A stretch of 60,000 bases of DNA, taken from Liolophura sinensis (taxonomy: Eukaryota > Mollusca > Polyplacophora > Chitonida > Chitonidae). Within the stretch, counting starts at the first letter, position 1; the number at the start of each line of letters is the position of its first letter. The position numbers and the translations under genes are program-made. The notes below the pieces were generated by a model that did no database searches, was not told the origin of the DNA, and saw only the letters and a list, made by a program, of their open reading frames with translations. Where the stretch lies: NCBI RefSeq assembly GCF_032854445.1, contig NC_088300.1:26271608-26331607 (forward strand), given 5' to 3'. Positions 21,500 through 30,997 of the stretch are shown here, in pieces.

Positions 21500-22544
21500 T
21501 AAACTCTGTGCATTTTCATGTGAACTCCGTGGAGCTTATTGACACCCAGTGAAACACAGTGAATACGCATTACATAACACTGTGTACTTGAACCATTACT
21601 TTATCATCATGCCAGAACTTTCTCAACCCGGAATGTGTATGTTAAATTTAGTTTGTTCATTGTTTCTACCGACATTGTTTTATGTTTATGTGTTTCAGTA
21701 ATTTACCTCAGTATGGTTCGGCAATGAAGACGACTTGTTGTAGAGCTGTGCGTGTTTATCTGATCTGTTAAAGCCCTCCGGGGTCAGGCAGCACAGAACG
21801 GTCTATAGGAAATGTTCTGTATCGGAAAGGTCTCTGTGTCAACGTGAGTGGTATTAACGCGACACAAAGTTGATACACTTATTTTCTCCTGATTTGGTGC
21901 ACAAACCTATAGAAGGTGCCTACAAACCTTATGCGGGCGGGGAATGTTGGGCGGCTGCAATATACATTTGAAAGACGATACCGAAACACTTGTACACAGA
22001 GCACTAATTAATATCAGAACAATATGACCTACAAATGTGTTAACTACTGGTCACTGGAAGACTACGATAGCACTGCTCTAAAAATCTACATGAATAGCTA
22101 TTGATTTCATTTCAGTTAATCATTTGCGAAGAACACACGGAGACTTTTTGTGATTAGTTAGCCATATATATGATTTATCTACTCACGAAATTGGTTTGAA
22201 ATATTAACTGGTCACATCGAAAGTAAAACGTTGAATAAGCGAACCTTGACACGTCCTAAACGCCTCACGTGGGTGTATGTACTCTAAGGGCTCAACAGCC
22301 TTTCTGTTAGTGTGGTGTTCTATTTGTGCCACGAACAAGCACGTATATCAATCCTTAAAACTCGATGCACCCTGGCTCGACATCGAGTTTTAACTGGAAC
22401 TCACATTCGACGTCTAGGCCAGCATTTGAGATGCAACGTCGAGTTTAGGGTGCCTAACAACTGACGCTTTCTTATGTTGCGAATGATGAATTCATCTTGC
22501 ATCTTGCACTAATAAACTCTTTGGTGGCCTAATAAACGTCCGCC
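21500..22544. other. No gene seen
   Basis: A 12-bp inverted repeat (TAAAACTCGATG and complement) lies at about 22357-22393. No coding pattern is visible. Confidence 0.5.
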
Positions 22545-22755
22545 CAAAAGTGGGTAGACCCTCTGATCAAAAGTATAATGTGACAGCATGGGGTGTCATG
22601 TCTGCTGTCTTCAGCATGGTATTTCAGTGGCGGCGGCACTTTGGTGGCATGAACCTACCACAAGAAGGCACAGTATATTTATTCTCACCTAATGACTCCT
22701 TGTCATCATATGACTGATAGATTGTTATGTACGAAGTTAAAACCCCAAGTATACA
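22545..22755 (+). repeat. SINE family C copy
   Basis: Body segments AGTATAATGTGACAGCATGG and GGTATTTCAGTGGCGGCGGC match the reverse complement of 58980-59060. The 3' module CATCATATGACTGATAGATT and GTACGAAGTTAAAACCCCAA is shared with family B. The head is weak or lost. Confidence 0.7.
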
Positions 22756-23953
22756 TGTATACACTTATAATGCGACAATAAGTGTATAATTGAAAGCTGA
22801 ATTCCCTAAATCATTGATGCTCAGGTTTGTATGTATCGAAAACCGGACAGAGCCTGTGGAAAACGACTGTCCTGGCATTTCGGATTTTACCTGCATCTAA
22901 AAACTCAGTGGTTAACGTACATTTGTTAGAGGATATGGTAGCACCAAGTGCGTCTGTTGCAGAATACTCCAAAATGCTGTTTAGAAAGGCTATGGTTTTC
23001 GGACGATTTTAAAAGTAATGAGAAAATGGCGTTCCCCAAAACAAAATTTAAGAAAATCTGTGTTCTGTGTCATATCAGAAGAGTTAGAAAATTTGGAAAG
23101 AAAATTGATGAATTCTGCTTGTGATTACCTGTAAATATGAATGGGACGAAAGTAGATTTTTGGCAGTGATATTTGGGAACATCATGCGTAGATTTTTCAT
23201 TATGCTTAGTTTCGAATAACCATGCATAAGCCAACATTTTGAAGACAGTCTTGTTTGCAGAGTTTTTTAGAGGATAGCGTTAGTAAATGGTACAATTCGT
23301 TTGGATATAATAATGAACATATTTGTTTGGTAAATCATTCTTGCATTTAAAACTCGAATCTTTTGACATCTATCGACAGTTTTGCCCCAAAGCGTGATGT
23401 ATTTTCTATTTAACGGTTTTGATGAATATATAGTTAATAGACATGAGCATGCATCTTTCAATTAATCTCTGATGAAAAGTCTGTATTCACTTCCAAAATA
23501 TACAGGCTAAGAATTGTTGCGTGTTATAAACGATTGTGGAACTATAACTCAACTCTGGAACGATCGTGCTTTGGCCTCGAGAGTATTCTCCCTTTTTTAT
23601 TTTTCCTATAATAGTGAACGTCTACAGTTTTTCATTTTCACTGACTGATTCGAGTCTTATCGAAAAGGTATATGCAAATATACATTATGACTCAAAATAT
23701 TTTCTATTATCTCCTTATTTCACCACCGTTGTGAAGAATCTTCATCTGTTCAACTGAAGGGAAGATAAATTATATTACAGGAGTCATGTTGCTGTGATAG
23801 TTCATCCTTTATATGTGTTCAGGAAGGCTTTGTCCAAGGCTTTCAAATATTTAAGATGACAGTACCATATTGCAAGTTAGTATTTGCGGAGTGAGATGAG
23901 TCTTACTCGAGGAGCGCAGTTCCAAGAGTTACCTCGAGAAATAGTCACAAATG
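22756..23953. other. No gene seen
   Basis: AT-rich sequence with short frames only. Confidence 0.5.
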
Positions 23954-24280
23954 TGCCGGATTTACGGTAAGGAACATTTACAGCTGTTGACATGTGCATT
24001 AAAAATTCCCGTCGACGTCATCCGAGTAGGACTAACTTACCTGTTTCGAGATTTCCTGAACCAAACGCCTACATTGCAATCACATGCTCTGGTTGATGAA
24101 AAATAATGGCATTTTTGGATCTTACGCCATGGCAGTAGATGACCTCGATACCGCCAGACTCTGAAATGTATTATGCCAGCCGAAGAACAGGTTAGTTAAT
24201 ATCGGGTAACATTCTGTTGACCACGATTGATGCGAGGTCAGTGTTAACAGTGGCTAATGTTCCTTACTGTAAATCCGACA
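23954..24280. mobile_element. MITE-like element with imperfect terminal inverted repeats
   Basis: The left end GGATTTACGGTAAGGAACAT then TTACAGCTGTTGACA mirrors the right end, whose complement reads GGATTTACAGTAAGGAACAT then TAGCCACTGTTAACA. Arms are about 35 bp with several mismatches, bracketing about 325 bp without coding. Confidence 0.75.
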
Positions 24281-24789
24281 GATTGTTGTTGTTTCTCTCC
24301 ATGACTTTCGCATTTGCGTTGCTCCAATCTTTTTTCTCTCTCAAAGGTAGTTGTTACGTGAATGTTTGTACTTGACTGATCCCCTTTCTTTCTCCCTGTG
24401 CCTCTGGATCAATGCCGTGCAAGTATAACCGATTACTGTGTCAGACGAATTATGAACTGACAGTTGTTCTGCATGTGGCTTTGTTGTCTGCAGTGGTGTT
24501 TCCTTCAAAAGAAAATATCTCGCTCGCACATCACATCTGGCTCATTCTGTAAGTCGTGCCTAACGTAAGTTTATAAGAGCTAATAACGAAGATCATCTTG
24601 GCATAAGACTGGCTGTGTTAAAGGGCTACCTGACTCCAATTTAATACTGAAACCACTAGACACCAGTTCGTTCTCGTTATACCAGAGATCTTGCCTTCGA
24701 CCCCTGGTGACTGAGCCTTTGTGTTGTATGGTACCTTTAGTAGGTAGATCAAGTCCAGCTTGAAACTTGCCCAAGGTCGGTTGTTTACT
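24281..24789. other. No gene seen
   Basis: Nothing recognised. Confidence 0.5.
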
Positions 24790-24877
24790 GTGGGAATTCC
24801 AGCTTCATCTGTCCATAATACTGCCCACCGTCGTGGTAGCGAGTAAGGCGTTAAACAACAATCAAATCAAATCACTT
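24790..24877 (+). repeat. SINE family A, 3' fragment
   Basis: CCATAATACTGCCCACCGTC and GGCGTTAAACAACAATCAAA mark a diverged 3' module. Confidence 0.7.
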
Positions 24878-25006
24878 CAGTTATTCGAAGTTCATTTCAA
24901 ATACATGTATGAGACATTTCGACCAATGATTTTTCCTGCCGAAGGAGCTGTTGTGGTCAATCATGGATGACCTGCATAGTTAAGACTAACGTTTGAACTA
25001 GTTGTA

Positions 25007-25158
25007 GTATTTATTTATTTGGTTGGTGTTTTAGGCCGTACTCAAGAAACTTTCACTTTTATGACGGCTGGACTTGAACTCACAGCGAACCCATTGGTGG
25101 GAGGTTCCTTTGTCATTCCGCCGTGCTGGCGTGGTAACTCCCTCGGCCACGGATGATC
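25007..25158 (-). repeat. SINE family A, internally deleted copy
   Basis: It starts with a TATTTATTTATTTGG tail complement and GTTTTAGGCCGTACTCAAGA. It then jumps to a tRNA-like head with B box complement GGACTTGAACTCACAGCGAA and ends CTCGGCCACGGA. The central body between the 3' module and the head is missing. Confidence 0.8.
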
Positions 25159-26308
25159 CCAACTGCAGTATTCAATTCAATCGCAGCAAAGCTAAGTAGA
25201 ACCGCTGATATCGAGAGGGTTTTGTGTTTTGGTAAAGAAACAAGAAGCATCGTTGTAGGGCCTCGGGTATTTTTCGAGTTTAGGTTTTAAATTCAGGCCA
25301 GCATATTGGTTCGCCCCTTGATGTTCTGTCTCCGCCAATGACTCACGCCATGCAATGTAATTCTTTTAAAATTTATTTGTCACCATATTGCATTTCTTTG
25401 TTACATGCATACTTTCAGTTCGAAATTAGGAGTTCTTATTTAAGCTTAATTGAACTTTCTTGTCATTATAATCATTTACAGCAGACAAAGGGTACGTTTT
25501 AAACATGTCCATATAATTTTTTACTATATAATATTTTACTACCACACAAGGTTTATTTCCTTGAAGACATTAACGATGCTCAACAAAATGGCCTATTCAC
25601 ATGTTTTCAATGGTGCATTGTAAAAGTAGTATAAGCAGACGTGTATACAATGTTTTGGTCATACAACAGTGAGAAAGTGTGTAATTTCGGTTTGGGCGAG
25701 TCGAGCTTTGCATATGTTTTCAGCCCTCTTGCTCAGGTGTTAGTACAAACCGTATATACCAAAGATTCACGAGTTACGATATAAAAACATACAGTCACCT
25801 CTCCTCGAACATTTAATTTCTATGCTACTCCCTCGTAATGGGTGAATTCCCACATGTACGTATACAATTTTGGTGGTATTATCTACCTGTGCTTTCTGGT
25901 ATGTCCTCTCACAGTCGTAAAACAACAGAAATGACGATATCTTGTGCACTTCCAAAGGCAGTCACTGCAACAAAGATAAAAACCACAAGTAAATCAGAAA
26001 ATCATTAATGAGTTTTTTGCAATACGAAACAAGAGGATTACATATTTGTTTATGGTGATATATATTATAAGACATTAATATAGGAATTAACCATGGCGTG
26101 TTGATAATGGTGAGCAATTTCCAAAAGAGAAAAAAATAAAAATAAAATTCTAGTCAATAGTCATTAGCGTGAATACAGTGCAATACAGATTAGGGCTTTT
26201 TGTGTATGTGTGACAAAAGGTTAAATATTGTCGTGATTTTAAGAAGGCATACTGTCGGTGTATGCTATATTACATACAACATCATCTGCTATATTGCATA
26301 CAATAAGT
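25159..26308. other. No gene seen
   Basis: AT-rich sequence, only short frames. Confidence 0.5.
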
Positions 26309-26397
26309 GACCGTATTTCACCGGTTACCATTTGCCAACTATCACACTGTCGTCCGAGCCCTAGATTTATTTTCTTTGCTGTAGTCTTCTATATTGT
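26309..26397 (+). repeat. Dispersed repeat family D, copy flanking a tandem array
   Basis: CCGTATTTCACCGGTTACCA then TTTGCCAACTATCACACTGT and CGTC match 26911-27005 in the same orientation. Confidence 0.75.
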
Positions 26398-26850
26398 GTC
26401 TCTACATTAAGCGGGATTCTGTTGGTGGACTATTGCATCCCGGAGGATGCATGTGTTTATATGTTAAATGTGATGACAATACAGTGCCTTCTAATATGTT
26501 GCAAGGCCGCATAAACCGAGATTCTACTGATGGACTAAGCATTCTGGAAGGCAAGTCCCTTTTGCACGTGTTTATATATTAAATGTGATGACAATACAGT
26601 GCTGTCTAATATGTTGCAAGGCCGCATAAACCGAGATTCTACTGATGGACTAAGCATCCCGGAACCAAAGTCCTTTGCACGTGTTTATATATTAAATATG
26701 TGACAACAGTGTCATCTATTATGCAGCAAACCCGCATACAAAAAGCGGGATTGTGCTCAAGGACTAAGTATCCCTAAGGTCAAGTCCCTTTGCTTGTGTT
26801 TATATGTTAAATGCGATGACAATACAGTGCCGTCTAATATGTTGCAGTTA
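26398..26850 (+). repeat. Tandem repeat, about four units of roughly 120 bp
   Basis: Each unit carries CGAGATTCTACTGATGGACT (or a variant), GTGTTTATATRTTAAAT and GATGACAATACAGTGC. Units differ by small substitutions and indels. The whole lies between two direct copies of family D. Confidence 0.9.
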
Positions 26851-26910
26851 ACATCACTGTTAATGAGTTTGTAAGTCGCTAGTATTTAAGCATTTACATG
26901 TTTGAGAAGA

Positions 26911-27005
26911 GGCCGTATTTCACCGGTTACATGTGACCATTTGCTAGCTATCAGACAGTCGTCGATGCTCTGTTTTTACTGTCTATGCTGTATCTGTTTT
27001 GTATT
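26911..27005 (+). repeat. Dispersed repeat family D, second flanking copy
   Basis: GCCGTATTTCACCGGTTACA, GTGACCATTTGCTAGCTATC and AGTCGTCGATGCTCTG; related to 26309-26397, 57329-57404 and, weakly, 5585-5640. Confidence 0.75.
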
Positions 27006-27326
27006 TTATACGAGAGTTGTGCCACGCGAAAATTGGCATGTGTTGTAGTTCACCGCTTTGTGCACAACATGAACACCAATCGATGGATAAGTCAAGAACT
27101 ATTAGGGAACAAATATGGTTACTATGGGTAGACGATGTGTAAATATTACTGATGACGTCGATTCTCTAAGGAATGGAAAGGAAACTAATATCTAGTATTC
27201 AGACTCAATCGATGCTTTTATATGATGACGTTTGAGATATTATATCATACTACCGATTACTAAAACAGCTCAGGTTGAGGCAGGATAGATGGTGTATTTC
27301 ATGTAATTAGTTCTCTTCAATTCAGA

Positions 27327-27469
27327 AGTCGTCTGTCAGCAACCTGCGAATGTTTGTGGGCTTCCCTCTCGCTCTGTCCGGTTTCCTCCTACCATAGTGC
27401 TGGCCGTTGTCGTATGAGTGAAATACTCTTGGTTACAGCGTAGAAAACCAGTGAAATACATAATTAAAT
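27327..27469 (+). repeat. SINE family A, 3' two thirds
   Basis: Begins CTGTCAGCAACCTGCGAATG, then TGTCCGGTTTCCTCC, GCTGGCCGTTGTCGTATGAG and a mutated tail AAAACCAGTGAAATACATAA. Confidence 0.85.
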
Positions 27470-27603
27470 CCAGAAGTCACATCCTACAAATGTGGATACA
27501 TAAAGCGATTGGCCGAAGTCAGTAAGTGTATAAGATAGTCTTCTACATCAGTAGTTTACGCCGAATGCACTGAGTGCAATTAGAACTATAATTTGTGATA
27601 AAA

Positions 27604-27775
27604 ATTAGGGTTTTTTTTGGTTTTTTCCATTGGTGCTGTACGCCTTACTAAAGGATATTTCACTTATACAAAGGCAGCCGGCATAATAGGGGAAACTGTA
27701 CAGAGCCCAGGGGGTATCCACGACCATACGCAGGTTGTCAAGGCTAGTTTGAATGGAAGCTGCACTTGCCCTCCA
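27604..27775 (-). repeat. SINE family A fragment
   Basis: Reverse-strand matches: TGGTGCTGTACGCCTTACTA, GGATATTTCACTTATACAAA, CCAGGGGGTATCCACGACCA and TACGCAGGTTGTCAAGGC. It runs directly into a family B/C 3' fragment. Confidence 0.75.
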
Positions 27776-27842
27776 TACCACAAGAGGACACACTACATAT
27801 ACATACACCCATTGTCTCCTCGTCATCTGAATGAAAAAAATG
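27772..27842 (+). repeat. SINE family B/C 3' fragment fused to the preceding SINE
   Basis: CCATACCACAAGAGGACACA then CTACATATACATAC and CCTCGTCATCTGAATGAAAA correspond to the shared 3' module of families B and C in plus orientation. Confidence 0.65.
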
Positions 27843-27849
27843 TTAATTC

Positions 27850-28160
27850 TCATTAGAATTATCACACTATACAGACGACACTCAATGTCACTTTCTCATT
27901 AGAAGTATTACACTATATAGACGGCACTCAATGCCACTTTCTCATTATAAGTATTACACTATACAGACGGCACTCAATGCCACTTTTCATTAGAAGTATT
28001 ACACTATACAGACGACACTCAACGCCACTTTCTCATTAGAAGTATTACACTATACAGACGGTACCCAATGCCCCATTTCATTAGAAGTATTACACTATAC
28101 AGATGGCACTCAATGCCACTTCTCATTAGAAATGTTACAGTATACAAACGGCACTCAACA
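27850..28160 (+). repeat. Tandem repeat, about seven units of 45-46 bp
   Basis: The unit is CATTAGAAGTATTACACTAT then ACAGACGGCACTCAATGCCA plus CTTTCT, with point changes and the last copy decayed. Confidence 0.93.
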
Positions 28161-30457
28161 AATGAAACGAACAAACAGTCAAGCGATGGGTGTTTCCCAG
28201 TGAATGTCGACTACAACAACACCATGCTTCACTGATGAGGATTGTCAGGATACCGCGCGGTTGTATTAACCGCGTAAATCTTTTGTTCACGACACGTGGA
28301 CAACGCAGTAAATTAAATACCAAATTAGTATAAAAATCAATTTTCGTTTTTTTTTCTTTTTAATTCAAACTTTCTCACCTTTTAGTTACGTGATTGAACA
28401 AAATGCCACGTAATCCAGTGACTCGATTGTTATGTAGCATGATTTACAGGGAAACTCCACACGGCGTGTCTCGAATCTGGGACTAATGTAACAGCATTAA
28501 TTATTCATTTTACTTAAGCCTTTGCAGAGCCTTAAGTTTTTGTATGGATTTAAGAATCGAAGGTAATCGAATGTCAAGAATAAAGCCACTAGCAATGTCA
28601 AGGCGTGATATCTGATTATTCTGACTGCATTAGGTCATGTTTGGTCACGTTAAATTTATTTGATTTCCACTTTGAACTCACGAACCCTGACTCTTCTGCA
28701 CGACCATGTTATCAACTTTCTCGACCTTTTCCTGTAATTTGATATTGATCAGGGAACTCAGTAAGGTGATTTTATTTTAAACACCTTAGCTCCCAGCGAT
28801 TGGTGGTAAATATATATATATATAATGTTACAAACCCCCGTCTATTACTTCTTATGTGCATCTATATTTATTTATTTCATGTTTTATGCCGTATATGCCT
28901 CTATATGGGTTTAGCTAAACCCTATATTAGCTTATGACAAACGAAGGAAATCGATTTTCCCGGCCTTTCCTAAAATACTACTGATATTTATCGATGATTC
29001 AAGAAAGAAGATCTTATTTAAACCCCTATTTCATCATATCACTAACAAAAACTGTACACATATTTACACATTCAGACGAAGAGAAAGACAGCGAGGCACA
29101 TATTCGTGTCGATAATACTTTTAATGTATTTGCACAATAAATGTGATAGTCTTGTTATTATTGAACAGAACAATGTCAAAGAAAAGGAATAGGACTTAAA
29201 GACAGCTTAATGACACGCACACCGTTTGATGGAAAGATGTTAATAACCGACGTGGCGAAAGAATTCTCCTTTGTTTTGAGTTTTTGCAAATAATTCCAAA
29301 TCACTTCACCGTTTTCTGTTTGAAACTCAACGCGCTAAACACTGTATGTCGGACAGTTGAAAAAATAGAGACCTTGTTAACGAGCATAAAGAGGTTTACG
29401 TATATGTAAGTCACAGATCGACACGTAGTACAGATTTGCCCAAACATTGTCATATCAATATATCTGTTACCATCATCCAGTTAACTATAAACTCAAAGGC
29501 AGAGACATCGTTTTTGTAGAACATTTCGTACATAATATTGATTTTGAAAGAATGCACTAACACTTAATATAAGACAGGCCACAACTAGAATAATTTCAAG
29601 GGCTACAAAGATTCAGAACAGAAAGGGGCATGGTAAATTTTATATGTTTGTATTCATTTGATAATTTTTCTTATTTGTTGCATGCTGATATGAGATATGG
29701 CCCTCATTTTTCATCAACATCGAATGCTGCAGAATTATGGTATTTTATTCAGATTTATACTGAGAATGACAGTTTATTATGTCATTATATAAAACTAGAA
29801 AATGGATATTTAAATGATTTTCAAAATGATTTTCAAACCAGTTAGTGATTTGATGTAATTGGTTTGGACCAGTATATATTTCGCTTTCCTTTTTTACGGA
29901 TACTGATGACTTCAGTGATTATATAACGTTTAGTTACCAGATTGGTGAAAATTGGGTTAAGTTGGGCTAACTTCAGAATTCTTAGCCTCTCTGACCAAAA
30001 CGTTTTATATAGCCAAATGTATTTCATACTTGGTTTTGAAACAAGTATTTGACGAATCATATTCTGCTGGTTTGGGGATTTCAAACAGGTGGCAAGACTG
30101 CAAGTACCATTTCGCGTACAGAAGCCTACCATTGGTCACTCGCGACTCTCCACGAAATAGTGATACATGCGTGACATCTGAGTCACACAACTATTATGAC
30201 AACAGCTGGAAACTGTTTGCCCCTTCGGCTGATCTGTGTACCTGTCTTGGGGTACATAGTTGGCAAAGGTGACCAAGTTTTCAGAATAAATAGTGCAAGG
30301 AAAGTGCAATTTGTATTTAAGAAAAAGTTCGTGTTTACTAACCGAACAGTAAATCGCAGCTATTGCGAACTTGCACCTGCTTTTGAACATTCAACATTAC
30401 TGGACTCACGGAAGATCCCGACTCTCTCACTTACGACACGAAAGTTGCCAATAGATG
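28161..30457. other. No gene seen
   Basis: AT-rich. Frames near 29.6-30.4 kb on both strands overlap one another and show no family pattern. If PAN-type copy 2 has further 3' exons on the minus strand they should be in this stretch, but I could not find them. Confidence 0.45.
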
Positions 30458-30808
30458 CACACAAAAACACCTGTGCTGAAATCTAACACAACATCTTGTG
30501 TTGTTCATTTTACACAGGAATGTGTTACCCCAACACAAAGATGTGTTGAATAAATGTGATGTACACATGTCTGTTTTACATAAACAACACTTTGTGTTAA
30601 TTCATCCCCCGGGCTCTGTCCAGTTTCCTCCCACCATAATACTGGCCGCCGTCGTATAAGTGAAATGTTCTGAGTACGGCGTTAAACACCAGTCAAATAA
30701 CTGAATTGTGTTAAGTAAACACAAGATAGAGCTGTTAAAATATGACACAAGGCTTTTGTTGGAAAGATCACAAGTCTGTGTTCATACAACACAAGTGTTT
30801 TTGTGTGT
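30458..30808. mobile_element. MITE-like element rich in AACACA/TGTGTT words, with a SINE inside
   Basis: The ends CACACAAAAACACCTGTGCT (left) and the complement of the right end, which reads CACACAAAAACACTTGTGTT, form inverted repeats. The interior has many AACACA/TGTGTT pairs on both sides of a family A SINE fragment at 30604-30702. The right end lies about 28 bp from the exon 4 splice donor of PAN-type copy 2. Confidence 0.65.
30604..30702 (+). repeat. SINE family A 3' fragment nested in the MITE-like element
   Basis: GGGCTCTGTCCAGTTTCCTC, CATAATACTGGCCGCCGTCG and GTACGGCGTTAAACACCAGT mark a fairly well preserved 3' half. Confidence 0.85.
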
Positions 30809-30836
30809 GTGTGATAATGATGTAGTCTTAACTCAC

Positions 30837-30997
30837 AATTTTCCAAGAGTTGCTTCTTCCCATGGAGAGCGTATATGAACTTGGGGTAATGGTCGTACTG
30901 GGACCATGAGCAGTGATCACCTCTGTCAAAAACTACCATCCACCCAATGTCGAAATCACAATCGCCGAACTCCGAGTTAATGTAAAATTTCCTGTGT
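30837..30997 (-). CDS. Exon 4 of PAN-type gene copy 2
   Basis: 161 bp, acceptor TTTTTAG, donor AATT followed by GTGAGT. Encodes HRKFYINSEFGDCDFDIGWM, then CSWSQYDHYPKFIYALHGKK; phase 2 in and 1 out as in copy 1. Confidence 0.72.
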
